A DNA stretch of 64,000 nt from positions 245,111 to 309,110 of the forward strand of contig CAADRB010000075.1 in NCBI GenBank assembly GCA_900708905.1, given 5' to 3'. The stretch comes from Hymenolepis diminuta. Its lineage: Eukaryota; Platyhelminthes; Cestoda; Cyclophyllidea; Hymenolepididae. The notes under the pieces are model-generated. The model searched no databases. It saw only the letters and a program-made list of their open reading frames with translations, and had not been told where the DNA came from. The translations under genes were made by a program, and so were the position numbers. Shown here piece by piece: positions 11,201 to 23,600 of this stretch (position 1 is the first letter of the stretch; each line of letters opens with the position of its first letter).

Positions 11201-13385
11201 CCGGTATGTTATGCCTATCTTAAATAGGTTGTGATGTTTAATCCAGTTTTTATTTTACTGAAGGATATTCAAATAATAATTATAATAATTCTTTGATTCT
11301 AAATTTTACATGCTCTTATCACTCCTACTTCACGTTTTAGCTCGGCATCAGCTGGCATACGAATCTAAAGGGCGGTTCAAGATCCTACTGCCTGCGCGGT
11401 GTCTTTTATTCGTTTTGGACGGTTCTGGTGTTCGATACGTCGAATTACCTATTTCTCCTCAAACACGCACATTATCCTGTTCTTCTAGTCAAAATCAGCC
11501 TACAACCCCATGTAATCACCATTAAAGCTAGACGTTTCCTCGACGGAATCGAAATTCATTCGATGAATCTATCATTGTCGTTTTCAGAATCAGCATCAAC
11601 ATTTCTAGTTGTTCCAAATGTTACGGGAAGGGTTATATCTGAACCCGATGTCATTCATTTGTTGGTTGGTTCTTCTACAGGTGGATTGTATGCTCGAATC
11701 TTAACCATCAAAGAGCTTCTAAGTGGATTTAACTCTCGTGATAATTTTGATGAAGAGGTTTGTTTTTTGTCGAAGACTATGTGAAATCTCGATTATCTGC
11801 TTTCTACTTTAACTGTCCCTCTGTTTCAGTTAAATCAGAATCGATCTATACACAATGAGCATCCATATTTAATCAACTACATACAAGTACCTGAAACTCA
11901 GAGATCGAAGAGGCCAAGTCTTTCATCGTCTGCTATATCCACGGGTTGGCGATGCTTGATCGGTCACATCGGAGCCTCGATCAGTTGCCTTGACGTCTGT
12001 CCTCAGTATGGGTTGATAGCTAGTGGTGATGCCGAGGGCCGGGTAGTTATCTGGGATATGGTATCCATGGCGTACATTACCCTCCTCAATATGGATGACA
12101 ATTGTGCTGTCTTTGGGAGAGTATGCGGCCTTGCTTTCGACCAGAAATCGGGAGATCTTGTTGTGACTCGATCAGGACCAAATGGATCTTTTGGCTAGTT
12201 CACTATTCACCTACTCTAACTTAATATGCCTAACGCTTCTTTACACTTATAGCCCCTTTTCGTGATTTAGAAATCTGGATTGGTCTCTTCACAGCCGACT
12301 GTCGACAGTGCTCAAGTAGAATCCTAGATTTTCAAGCGGAGATTGGAGTCACTACGAGGATGAATTCACCTCATGGTTGTGATAATCGAGAAAATTTGCC
12401 AATCATCTTCTCGCCTACCCGAGGTTATCATGTAGGATGTATCCTCATTGGTGGTCCCAACGGTTGTCTAGTTTGGCTTAGCAGTTGGACTCTTGACACT
12501 ATCTCGATTATGCAGGTGAGTCAATTGAAACTTGAGTAGACAGTAGACTTGTGGACCAGCCAAACACTATTGGAGCAAGTGAAATCGCTTGCGTAGATAG
12601 AACAGTACGAAGACGCTTTGAAGCTGTCATCCTCTATCGACTCGTCCAATCATTGTTTTTCATATGAAGATTGGCTGCTTCGAATTAGTGGTTTCTAGGT
12701 TTGTTTCTAAGCTTAAATCCACTTGCATGCCCTCAATCCTACGTTGTCGTGGCTTGATGTTTTTATGTTGGTTCTTTGTAACACAAATATCGAGAGATTA
12801 TAATGCGCTGGTGATTAGGCAATTAGCGTCCTCGTCTGCAAAGTTAGAGGTCATGAGTCCGTGAGTGGAATGACCAAAAACATTGATTACGTTTGGCTAA
12901 TGAACGTGAGGGAGAGAGGTGACAAAATTCTACTCAAAAGAAGTTTTAAAGAAGGCTTTTCTAAATTGGCTTGGGATTTGAGAGACTAAAATATATTGAA
13001 ATCGAACTGGATTTCGCTATTCTGTGTTACAAAGAGAACTCAGGATGAGGAAGGCTAAACTTCGTTCTAAGTTAAAAACCTTTTTTTTAACACACACCGG
13101 TTTATAATTTGTCTCTTACTGGATTTACCCTCTTTCTAGCTGGACCAACCCTCTCCTTGTCCAATAGTTGCTCTGTCTTTCGCTCCACCTTCTTCCAGAC
13201 CAACGGTTCACACAATGGACAGTACTGAATCGTCTGCCGACTCCACACTTTACGTGATCGATTCAGAAGGTTGGATGTACTTCCTTGAACCCGGTGTCAA
13301 ATTTCCTTCACGACAACTGAGGATCCAATCTGATTTCCAGCATCAGGATAGCAATATCCTGTACTTTCCTGGATTGTGGCTTTAG
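316..13385 (+). CDS. LYST: Lysosomal-trafficking regulator (LYST), 3' part, 30 exons
   Basis: A BEACH-family scaffold that in animals controls the size and traffic of lysosomes and related organelles. The exons join in frame: 316-480, 544-702, 747-954, 1035-1303, 1904-2016, 2088-2268, 4112-4354, 4426-4671, 5197-5518, 5607-5954, 6281-6567, 6644-6874, 6964-7155, 7226-7475, 7529-7690, 7743-7870, 7945-8124, 8165-8329, 8432-8613, 8691-9129, 9202-9396, 9466-9789, 9864-10152, 10225-10420, 10492-10651, 10730-11203, 11341-11757, 11830-12193, 12253-12515 and 13140-13385 (TAG). This gives 2465 residues against about 3800 in human LYST, so 5' exons lie upstream. LYST is preferred over NBEA or WDFY3 because of LYST-like strings such as [17 protein letters not shown] and [10 protein letters not shown], and because no FYVE domain follows the WD repeats. 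The donor at 8329 is the weakest junction. The gap at 1386-1661 could hide an exon, although the flanking exons are both phase 0. Confidence 0.9.
1386..1661. other. Assembly gap (276 N) inside LYST
   Basis: A run of unknown bases between the exons ending at 1303 and starting at 1904. The flanking exons share phase 0, so the reading frame needs no extra exon, but a phase-0 exon could be hidden here. I cannot place coding sequence at 1662-1900. Confidence 0.99.
2269..4111 (+). other. Large LYST intron
   Basis: A 1.8-kb intron, unlike the 40-80 bp introns typical of this gene. It starts with GTGAGT and ends in a pyrimidine tract with CAG. I see no coding sequence. A repeat at about 3860-3960 has a relative at about 28490-28580. 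Confidence 0.75.
3860..3960. repeat. Dispersed repeat, copy in LYST intron
   Basis: A segment with TTCAAGGCTGCTC, then a purine-rich stretch, then ATATGACCTT and a CAGAAC/TAGAAC word reappears at about 28490-28580 in the same order and strand. The match is clear but short, and the ends are not defined. Confidence 0.5.
4925..5090 (-). repeat. SINE-like repeat, family 1 (in LYST intron)
   Basis: This lies inside the LYST intron 4672-5196. It shares a core with copies at 14010-14190 (same strand) and 35145-35300 and 37585-37770 (opposite strand). The core runs from AATTAACCAG through GATGTGCACCG to a tRNA-like head at the right end. This copy is strongly diverged in the head. Confidence 0.5.
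9202..10651 (+). other. LYST PH-BEACH and BEACH domains
   Basis: Exons 9202-9396 and 9466-9789 encode the PH-like BEACH-associated module ([19 protein letters not shown]) and the start of BEACH ([16 protein letters not shown]). The next exons carry [70 protein letters not shown] and, from 10730, the end of the fold with DPVRRSAV and YGQVPRQLF. The key BEACH landmarks are all in place, so the domain should fold normally. Confidence 0.93.
12194..12252 (+). other. Probable GC-AG intron in LYST
   Basis: The upstream exon must end with one extra base and the next exon must start at 12253 to keep the WD repeat in frame (GSF, then APFRDLEIW). That places the donor at GCTAGT rather than GT. A nearby GT at 12198 would put the next exon into a frame with an immediate stop. 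Confidence 0.6.
12516..13139 (+). other. Last LYST intron
   Basis: A 624-bp intron with GTGAGT donor and TTTCTAG acceptor, separating the final WD exon. I see no nested gene. A short open frame at 12664-12864 has no recognisable protein. Confidence 0.7.
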
Positions 13386-14009
13386 AACCAATCATATTGT
13401 CTTTCATACTTACATTTGTACATATTAACTTACTTAATATCTATTTTATTACGATTATCAAAGTGACTAGTTGAACGTCAGTAAGGATGCAAAATGTTAG
13501 ATTATTGCTTCTGTTATTCTGAGCCTAATTATGAATGCAAAATTAAAGTATTTGATAATATAGGGGCGAAGCGACCTTGAAGAAACTTGATGAATTTAGA
13601 CTTAAAGATTGTAAGAATGCATTTGAGTTTTTATCCTTAGCATTACTACTTTTCCCGTAGTTCGTAATTTCACACTGGGTCTCTGGCGTCCTCTGGTGTG
13701 TCGCTCATCATATCTTCAGCAGTCTATGTCCTAGGATCTCTTTGCTCATGAGTCACCTTGGTTACCACCAGAGTCTGTGTACACTGGGGTATTATTATTT
13801 CTTGGAATAGCTGATTTGGCTAACTTTTGGAGCTAATAAGATATTTACGATAAGAAAACGGGTTAATTTTCCCTAATCTTTTTTAATCTCGTCTTTCCAT
13901 TTGCTGAGGTCAATTTCCATTCAGATGGAGAGGTAGTAGATTTTCTGATGAATAATTGGTCTAATGAGTCCATTAGGAGAAGCGTTACCAACTCTTAAAC
14001 TGGGTGGAG
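13386..14009. other. LYST 3' flank, no gene seen
   Basis: The sequence just after the LYST stop should include its 3' UTR. An AATTAAAG word near 13540 is a possible poly(A) signal. Nothing else is recognisable. Confidence 0.5.
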
Positions 14010-14190
14010 GGAGGGTATCTTGCAGCCGTTCTTATGAGCAACTAGCATTCTACTGTTCTTATTGTTAGCCAGAATTAACCAGTGGGGTTGGCCATCAACA
14101 TCAGTGGATGTGCACCGGTGGGTGTGCATTGATCTTGCTACCTTTAGATACGTGCACGTGTGACCATTGCGCCACAGCACACTAGTTAGT
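14010..14190 (-). repeat. SINE-like repeat, family 1, best copy
   Basis: Read on the minus strand it begins with a tRNA-like head. GTGCTGTGGCGCAATGGTCA contains TGGCGCAATGG, close to a Pol III A box, and a weak B-box-like GGTAGCAAGATC lies about 35 bp further. The body then has GGTGCACATCCACTGATG and GGCCAACCCCACTGGTTAA, shared with the copies at 4.9, 35.1 and 37.6 kb. No poly(A) tail or target duplication was found. It is not a functional tRNA gene, as no cloverleaf can be closed. Confidence 0.55.
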
Positions 14191-14959
14191 TTAACTGTTT
14201 TAATTAATATGTGCGGTCACCATGCCCACTTGCCAAGTCAGAGGTCATTAAATAGATACTCATTGGTACATTCCAAACTAGCACAAACGCCGAAAATCGT
14301 TAGCAGAATTGAGGATTTCCTAATAGAGCGTTTACAGCAGGTCATTGCTTTGCCAAAGACGCTAAAGTAGCGCTAATTTCAATTAAAACAACTTTTAGTT
14401 TCTGACCGAGTTAGACTAATAGGATAATAACTTTTCCCAAAGCAGATGAACCAACGGTGTACTGAACGATCTCAGAGGAAGAAAAGTGAAAGTTGTATGA
14501 AATAGAGTCTGCACTACGTGAGTGAAAGTGAAGTCGTGTGCAAGGTTTAAACTAGAGTACGTGGAAAGTGGTTATCTGGTTTGTAAGCCGCTATGTGGAT
14601 ATCTAGACTGAGCCGACCTATGAATCAAGATGCGTTGGTACTATGATGTGTTGTTATCCCATGTGATATTGCAGACAAGCATTCTATGAACTAATAATTA
14701 AAATGCAACTATTAAATCTCTCTTGAAAAACTCTTTTTGAATTTAATTATGCCCTTATTCTCAGAACTCATTTTCAAAAAAACAATCGATTTTAATTAAA
14801 TTACTTTTTCCCATTATAGCTTAGTTAATGCTTCCAATCATCTTGGTTGACAAGTCAGAAATTCCGTTAAATCGAAAAGTAATATATGACCATGACCTTA
14901 TCTTTAACAAGCTGCTCATGTTAGGCTTGCGCAGTTAGGCAGTCTCAGCGCAGTATGTG

Positions 14960-15040
14960 CGCAGTGTTGTGATTGGATGTAACAGTATGTGCGTAAGTTC
15001 GGCTCTATTCTGAATCACCGATATACTAACCAATCACAAA
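14960..15040. promoter_or_regulatory. CCAAT-box dyad, orphan promoter-like site
   Basis: GTGATTGG (CCAAT box on the minus strand, ATTGG 14972-14976) faces CCAATCAC (15030-15034). Two copies of CAGTATGTGCG lie beside the first box. The arrangement recalls the CCAAT boxes before the HES genes, but no open gene follows. It may be a relic or chance. Confidence 0.3.
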
Positions 15041-15049
15041 CAGGTTATT

Positions 15050-16550
15050 TTCAGTGTTAATTGAAACGCTTTTGATCCTCAAATGGAGCATAAATTCTAA
15101 AAAACTTCTGTTTCAGAGGTAAATAAAAGTAGTTAGTTTGATACGACAGATTCATTTTATGCTAAATAGGAGTTTTGATGTATAGTGTTAGTGATGTTGA
15201 CCTTTAAAACCCTAGAATGCGCTATTTAGGTTTGATTAATTGCGCAGCCGATCTAGATTAATGCAACATCAAACTTTAAATCTTGACAAAATGAGTAACT
15301 TAAAACACTTCGAGTAAATGCATTAACTTAAACTTACATAAGTCAGAGATTATGAAACCAATGTCCATCTATGCAAATCTTTATTATGGATTAATAAAGG
15401 TTCACTAGCAAATAAATTACTTAATCAGGAGAAGCATCAGAAGCACTTCTGCAGCAGAATCTAGTATTTTAATCATTATGCGAAGAGTTTGGATGTCGGT
15501 ACCAATTTATTCCCTTGCTCACTTTAACTTTTTTCCACCAATCAAAACAGCGGGTGGAGATTAGCCAATAAGCAAATAAATAATTGCCAATTTTAGTTTT
15601 AAAGAACATAATCAAAGAACTACAACTTGGCTGGATAAAGCTCTAATAGCCCAACTAAGTAGAGAATAATTGTTTGCAATTAGTCGCCACTCGCACCATA
15701 TCAAAATAACCTCGTCTTTGTTTTCTTATAATTTGATTAGTCAAAAAACTGTCTTAACCGACAAATTTTTAACCAACCTAGTGAATGTCAACTTCTCCAC
15801 ACTGATACCATGTCTAGGCTCTGGAGTCAGTAACGTAAGTTGAGGAAAATCTGCCGGACTATTGCCATTTTTACTTTTCGAATTTTACCACAATTCGATA
15901 AGAAGGAAACAGAAAATGCGTTAGGACGTTTGTATTTTGAAAGGGACAAAAAAAGGTGTCCGATTTTTTATTAGTAATCTAAGAATAGCAGAGTTGTATA
16001 CGAAAACTCAAATTGTGGTCTTTCCACAACTTGAACAAATCGATAAGCAAGTTGATTAAACGACAGCGAGATAACGAGAAATTAGAATAAAGCTTTATTA
16101 TTGCGGGGAGGGGGGTGGGAAACTAGGATAGTTCAATGAGAAATCGATGAACATGGTACATGTTTATGGAAGCAAATGTCATAAAAATGTAAACATTACA
16201 ATCGAAAGTTCCTATTGACTTATTATACATTAGAGGAAATCAAAATCTTATCAATTGACGTGGTGATCTCACAATTAGCGATTTAATAATTCTTCAGGAT
16301 TTTACCTAGGAACATTTAAGGATGAAATTAGTGCCCTTTTCCATCGTTTTACCTCATAGGTACTTCCTCTGTTCTCCCTTTCTTCTTTACCCCTTTTCAC
16401 ACAATCATTTACACTTCATAAGCACTTATGACATACTCAAGTTTATCACAGTAATATCTGGTTATATTTGGTTCTACACAGCATTCGCCGGCTGCTACTA
16501 CTATATGGGATACTTTTAACTTAACAGCTACAAAAAACTGGACTAACTCA
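15050..16550. other. Intergenic, no gene seen
   Basis: AT-rich sequence without a credible open frame, domain or repeat match that I can support. A G-rich tract lies at about 16104-16119. Confidence 0.5.
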
Positions 16551-16554
16551 TAAT

Positions 16555-16900
16555 TTATAACTTTATATAAGTTCCAATTAATACCCGCAGTAATAAAAGA
16601 GTGTGGGAAGCAGCTGAAATCAGTTAACAAAAAGTCCAAAAAATGATTTTGGTATGAGATCAAAAAAGAGGATGAGAGTAATGCCAAGATACCCAAGAGA
16701 CATTACTCGATTTTTGGACTTGGAGTGCACAATGTTTACAAGGTGAACAGTTCACGTTCCGAAATTCAAATTTAATGATTTGTCTCCTAGATTGCAGTAA
16801 ATGCTTGTCGTCGATGTCCACTGTTTATTGATCGTATTTTTTAATCATGATAGTGGTCCTATCACCTCATTTCATTTTCTTGCATAGTATTCAGCGGCTT
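16555..16900 (+). repeat. Dispersed repeat, family 3, diverged copy
   Basis: This matches the repeat at about 51935-52346 in the same orientation: GTGTGGGAAGCA, then TTTTTGGACT, then ACAGTTCACG, ATTCAAATTT and ATTGCAG...ATGCTTGTC. Many substitutions and small indels separate them. Short open frames here belong to the repeat and are not genes. Confidence 0.65.
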
Positions 16901-17225
16901 AGTCTTATCATAGAAGAGATAAGATATCAACATTTTTAAGTTTCAGCAAAATGCGAAACATGATAATATTAATTTTATTTCAATTCATTGGATTATGTTA
17001 TCTATGCCGATTTCATATAATGCTTTCCATTTTTCATGAGTTACAATTTAACAAAGGCCATTAAGAGTAGTTGACCTAATATTTTAAGTTTATTGACTTG
17101 AATTTGAATGAAATGTCAGCTAAAGATTTGAAATGATCGGCATGGAAATCTTAGCACTAATTTACAAGGCATTGACATAAAATGCAATCAAAGTTTCAGG
17201 CATCAATAACATACGGAATATACAT

Positions 17226-17684
17226 NNNNNNNNNNNNNNNNNNNNNNNNNNNNNNNNNNNNNNNNNNNNNNNNNNNNNNNNNNNNNNNNNNNNNNNNNNN
17301 NNNNNNNNNNNNNNNNNNNNNNNNNNNNNNNNNNNNNNNNNNNNNNNNNNNNNNNNNNNNNNNNNNNNNNNNNNNNNNNNNNNNNNNNNNNNNNNNNNNN
17401 NNNNNNNNNNNNNNNNNNNNNNNNNNNNNNNNNNNNNNNNNNNNNNNNNNNNNNNNNNNNNNNNNNNNNNNNNNNNNNNNNNNNNNNNNNNNNNNNNNNN
17501 NNNNNNNNNNNNNNNNNNNNNNNNNNNNNNNNNNNNNNNNNNNNNNNNNNNNNNNNNNNNNNNNNNNNNNNNNNNNNNNNNNNNNNNNNNNNNNNNNNNN
17601 NNNNNNNNNNNNNNNNNNNNNNNNNNNNNNNNNNNNNNNNNNNNNNNNNNNNNNNNNNNNNNNNNNNNNNNNNNNNNNNNNNNN
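17226..17684. other. Assembly gap (459 N)
   Basis: A run of unknown bases in the gene-poor interval. No coding sequence is recognisable on either side. Confidence 0.99.
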
Positions 17685-20600
17685 TCACTCTGGACAACAA
17701 AATGTGCGGCAGAGGGTGAATCTTTCCTTCTTCCCAGGTTAAGTGTTCTTAAAATCTCTATAAAAGTTCTTGGAAATTTCAAGTTAATTTTTAGGGTATT
17801 TGCTTAAATTATGTTTATGACACGAGGCCGACAGAATAAACCCGCAGAGTCTATTAACTAGCATGGGATGCGTAATTCACGCACCAGGTGGTTTCACAAG
17901 AATTTATAACCCTAATCAGTGTGGGGTCCAAATATCTAAACAGCTCCTCCAATCAGTACCATCGCTAATCATATTCTTCCCGTAAATGGTTTCGTTAAAA
18001 GTAATAGTGTGCTTAGGAGTAAATGCAATTCCTTCTCTTCTCTCTCCCCGGGTCAAATACAGCCTAGCCATATCTAGTGGATTGATGGATCATAGTATCT
18101 AAAACTAGACTGGCCTATTTTACAACAGATACAAGCAATAAATATTAGACAAAATAAGTATATTTCTGAATTCCAAATATTATGTTCAAACATTTGAATT
18201 TACTGATCGCAATCTCCTATAGCGAAATCAGTTTACAAGATTGAAAGTTCAAATGTTCTAATTTAACATGTTTCGGGCAGACAAAGGGTGTGTTATGACT
18301 AACAATTAATGCTTTTTTCTGTTAAATTACTTGTCCTAGTTTGCCAAAGGTCAGAAGCCGGAATGGGTGTATCTGCTTTCCCTAACTGCATTGTGCGCGC
18401 TTTCTTTCCTAACTAGTCCAATTCCTCAGCAGTAAAGGGGGCTGGTGACCTAAAAGATAGTTCGTTTTACTAAGAGTTCCATAAGTTCTCAGAAGAAAAG
18501 GTCATTTGCGGGATTAGATGTTGTTTCGGAAGAAGATTTTAAAGATCCAAATAAACAAAATATCGCAAAAGATTAACCAATAAATTAAATTTAAATTACG
18601 ATTTAGCAACTATTTAGTACCTACTAATTGAGTTTAAATTTAATGACTAACTTAGCATCACTCTTGCTAATGCGAGATGTTCATTAAGAAGTACATGTAC
18701 CGAAAGGATTCAATACACTCGATGTTAAAAAATGAGAACTTTCGGTGGAGCTGTCAGCTTGTTAATCATGCAGTTATAGACTTTCTTTGTACATTTTTAC
18801 TATTAACAAGCTGATATACAAATCAGAAGAAGAAAAAATACAATTTCTCATTATTATAGCGAAACTTATTACCTTTCATATAGAACTCCTTCTTCGAGTT
18901 CATTTGAAGTCCTTTCGACTTTCTTATCATGGCTTCCTTCCCTTTTTCATGAAACCTCTCCCTTTCCTTTCTTTTGATTCAAGGCGTCCGTGTTCGTCTT
19001 CGGCTTTGAAGAAAGATCTTCATTTCGAAAATGGTTTCGATTCAATGATAATTGCAGGAGCTAGCTCGGGATGTTATTTCCTTATCTTCTCTTTGTTTTG
19101 CGTAATTAATCTTCAGTCGCATTTTTGGTAGTGTTGACCAACTGCAACTTAGGATATTTGATAACTTCCCTGTTATATTTTGAATTATTACTAAAAACTG
19201 AGTAAAGTAATTGAAATTTTACCTATTAACAGCTTCAATAGTGGTAGTATTGGAGCAACACAATACAAACAAATAAGATTAGAATTTCTAAGAATTGACT
19301 ATGGGGATTACACGTGAAACTGCCGGAATGTAAATAAGTTAGTGTATCGCACTCATGGACGTAATGGTGGTACTTTAAACAAGCAGGCTTTTATACATGT
19401 CATGCAGTTTATTATATAGGAAACGGAATGGTGTCACTTTAGCCAATGAGGTGAATACATCCATAAATTGACCAATAACGAACATGGGAAAGTAGCTGCC
19501 CACGTAATTGGGTAAATGCCACAATGGCATAATGGTAAGGGAGGGCAGACTTAAATCACTACAACATTACATAAGTTTAATTTAAAAAGATTTTAGTTGT
19601 CTCGGTGCAAAATAATTGTTAGTACACAACTTATAATATTAAACACCCTTTATTTACATATGCCTATTAAGGATTTATCATTGAATAGTACAGGAAGATA
19701 TTTGTGTAATTAAATTTAATCTGTACAAAAATAAAAATTTAAAACTTTTAACCATTTTTTTACAATTTAAGTATGGTATGAATATGGTTATTGTTGCAAA
19801 AATTGTTGGGCAAGCATTTTGCAAGCAAGTTCAATTTATTTGGTAGTGAAAACGCAAATTTGAATTTGATTGAGCTATAATGGTGGCACTAATTCCATCT
19901 TTAATTATTAATATTTATACTTTGCGTCTAAATTATTAGTGACTTATAAAAAATTTATATTTACTTAAACAACATTTTACCTATTTTGTAAATTTCGACC
20001 AACCCGAATCCGAAAATCAGTTGAAATATGACTTATTGATACCTTAGAGTTGTTCTCGGTATCTCTTTAATCCCTTACTCCATATCCTTTGGTGGACTTT
20101 CAGTTAGCCGATTTCAGTCGCTTCTCACTGGAAAATCGTAAATTATTTGTGTGATCGTGGGTAATAATAAGACCACCTATTCAAAATCAAAATACCTGAT
20201 CGTAAATGAATATTCACTTAACGAATAGTTTGAATCCGTAATTTGGATTTCATAAGTCTTCTCTGAATTTCTGAGCGATTTTTTATTTACATTATTCAGT
20301 ACCTATTGACCGGTTGTTTAATTTTGATGGCCGGTCATACCGCTTCAATTCACTTTTTTTCCAAAGGTGGAGAAATCAGAACGAATTACCCATTCTAAAA
20401 ATAAAATAATGACTAAAATGAGTTTTTCGTAAAATGGATTGTTTAAAAAGAATGCTCTTTGTACCCATTTGACTATGTATCCCCATAGTTATTCAATACC
20501 ACCTTTACCCCAAATAACAAATATCTCAACTACCGATAATTTTAACGTCTGTATATCTCTAGAGAGAGTTACAAGGATAGGGATAGTACTCAAGTGAACT

Positions 20601-23600
20601 CTGTGGTCACCATAACTAGTGACCCTAATGTCATGTAGGAGACTTGAGGGAAGAGTGGGGCAGCGGGTCTACATAGTCGCTAGTGTCGGAGTGTCCCGAA
20701 TATGCTTTTAAGAAATTCGTAATAACCTTCAAATAAGAATATTACCACAAATAATAGAGAGTAGTAGTCCTTGAAATATTATAAGAACAAGGACTAAACA
20801 TTACCCTTGTTCTTTTTTCTCAGAGGCCTTGAACATTAAATTTTTAAATTGTCGTTCATACTCAAAGGACTTGGTGCAAATTAAAATGGGCCATTATACT
20901 GGAGGATTATACTATGATATCGGAGTGATTTTTATATTGAAAGAGTCAAGCTCAGGATGTGGAGAGCTGGAGAGATAATAAATAAATTTATTCAACTGTC
21001 CATAAAAATATTAGTAAGCTTAATTATAATATATTCTCTGTCCTCCAAGTCAAATAACCATTTTAGTAATCATTTCTACACAAAACATGATATACAGGTA
21101 GGAAGGATTGAAAATCAAATTTAATTTGAGATTCTAATTATATGTAAACATTCGCCTGCAGTTTCATAAATCACACAGGATTTCATTATCAAATTTCGAT
21201 TGCCAGTTCATAATATTCTCTTATTTAATGGAATATATGTAATTATCCTTCGCTATCTTCGCACACAAATGAATGATTTCCTTATTTTTTATATTTCAAT
21301 AACTTGGTGCTTTCTTGGATATTTATGAATTTTGATTATCTTGTCACTTTATATATTTATTAGTTTACGCGGAAAGCTATCATTACAGACATAAATGATG
21401 CATTTATTTCATGTCATCGCTATCGGTTATTAATTTTATGGCATGAATCAACCCTTGAATTTTATACAATTTATCGATTTTCCTTTGTCCGCATTACAGC
21501 CTCTTTATCATAAGCCTGCTGAACCTCTCAGTTTTGAACTTGATTGATGATTGAACTTTCTATCATCGGCCCTTCCTCATTCTCGTCTGAATTCAAGTAG
21601 TTGGAATGGGAACTAAATTAATTGGTTTTTCATCTACATCTTCCAAGCTATAAGCCAGAGAATCCTTTACATAAATTATATGGTTTAGCGTTTTATTTAC
21701 ATATTACACGGGAAATATCTGTCTGTTACGTGTGTTAATTAATTATTAATCATATTAGCATTAGAGCGGATAACGCAGTCAGAGTGTAGAAAATTTGTTT
21801 GACAATTATTGACTGTTCGCAAGTCAAACTGACCAACAAATAGATTTAACCATCCCTATTGACATAAATTATATAAACTTAACCCATATATTAAATGTAA
21901 AGTACATTATACAAAGTGTATGCAACTTTTCTTAAAAAATAATTGATTTCCTTTAGCAAATAATTAATGCGATTCATTAAAAAGTTGTGCGATATTGGTT
22001 TGCATAAATCATAACAAATATTTTGAAAGCCTACTCAAAACACCCCCATGGTAGTATATCTTGTTTAAATGTAGTTTTGGCTTGAATTTATTTGCAGATT
22101 GATTTTTTACTCAATTAAAATGTGTTTTTTTTAATTATTTTGAATTTGACTTATTAATATACATCTGTTATTATAAAGTCCGGATTAATTTTATAAATAG
22201 AATTAATTTATGTCTATCAAGTAGATATAAATACATTATCAGTGATACACTTCAAAATTTCAGTTGATCTAATACGTGCGGTGAAAAACTTTGCGATTTA
22301 TAGTCAGCAAAAGTGATAATTTCGGACATATTTGTCCTTTTTAAGGTCACATGCATTAACCTGACCAATTTAAATAAGACAAAAGTAAAAGGATAATTTA
22401 CCAGACGTAAAAAATCCGATTCTTCCTCCAAAAATATTCCATCACGTATATTTATATAATAAATTATATATTTGAAAAGATTCTATTTTTGCCTTTTATT
22501 TTTGGAGGACTTAGAGAATTAAGCTGGAAAGAGACATTGTTAAGATTCCATCTGGATAGTATAGTGTGGTACACTGTAACTTTAAATTTTCTTCATCATA
22601 ATCCAAAGTAGGATTCTTAATTAAAAGATAAATTAATGATTGCAAATATATATATATATATATACTGCTCTTAGTATATTCAACTGTATTTATTATTAAA
22701 TGTAGACACATTAAGGCTCTGAGAAGTAAATGATGTATTTCTGTCTAAGAGAAGGAGCATAACTTTTGTCACTTCACTTTATATTATTCATATATAAGCA
22801 AAAATTAAATATTCTGGTTTCAAGCCTGTTTTTAGCTTCGTTATTAAAGTAAAGTGAGCTTATTTTCATCCAATAGACAGCTCATTACCTGAGATTCATT
22901 AATTAATTTCATTTTACTAAAAATCATTGCAAGAAAGATATTTGTTGAATTTTTTTTTCTAATTTAAGGGAAAACATAAAAAAGCAAAGTATACAGTTAT
23001 TTATCGGTTCTCAATGAAAATACTGCCAATCTGCATCAATAGATCATAAATAAAACTGATAAACTCAAAAGAAGTCCCTTTAAAATAATCAACAATAACT
23101 CCAGCTAAAATTTTCTCAATTATAATTAAATGAAAATAAAGTGATTTAATCTTCGATCGTGCAGCCTAATTATTCGCTTCATTTACAAAATCTATTATTG
23201 TTTATGAATATGTAGGATATTACCAAACATTCACTGTGGCACATCAAAATGCCAATGGGTAATCAAATTTAAATTGCCACACTTTCATCTTATGTAAAAA
23301 ATATTTTACGTACAACTCAACGAAAACAAATAAGTCTTTTAGGGCATGAAACATGCAAAATTGTTAACAAGGCACAAATATTGTATTTTAGTTTAAATGG
23401 ATTAATTGTATAATTTTGTTAACATGACGTTATCTCACAATCGGCAACTTGGCGATTAGCAATGAGGACGTCTACGAGTTCTGGGCTATTTGTTGAGTCG
23501 ATGTGATAAAATACATAGTAGCCAAAAAAAATAAAAATAATTTTCATCATTCTTCATTATTCTTCACGTTTCAGCAAAATGTTGCAAGAACAGAGATTAA

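Larger units (their letters stand above)
11830..13385 (+). other. LYST C-terminal WD-repeat region
   Basis: The last three exons encode a WD-type propeller segment. One repeat is clear ([19 protein letters not shown], then [13 protein letters not shown] residues). Further weaker blades include [17 protein letters not shown] and a last blade with [15 protein letters not shown]. No FYVE zinc finger follows, which argues against WDFY3. The stop is TAG at 13383-13385. Confidence 0.8.

Noticed and set aside
316..13385. Neurobeachin/LRBA or WDFY3 as the identity of the BEACH gene
   Set aside because: No FYVE finger follows the WD repeats, and the BEACH end and linker ([20 protein letters not shown]) fit LYST better. 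I could not run an alignment.
14130..14190. A tRNA gene
   Set aside because: An A-box-like word is present, but no acceptor stem or cloverleaf can be formed. A SINE head fits better.
18787..19131. A 114-codon open frame in the gene desert
   Set aside because: It starts with TTG, shows no domain, and has residue content like random AT-rich sequence.
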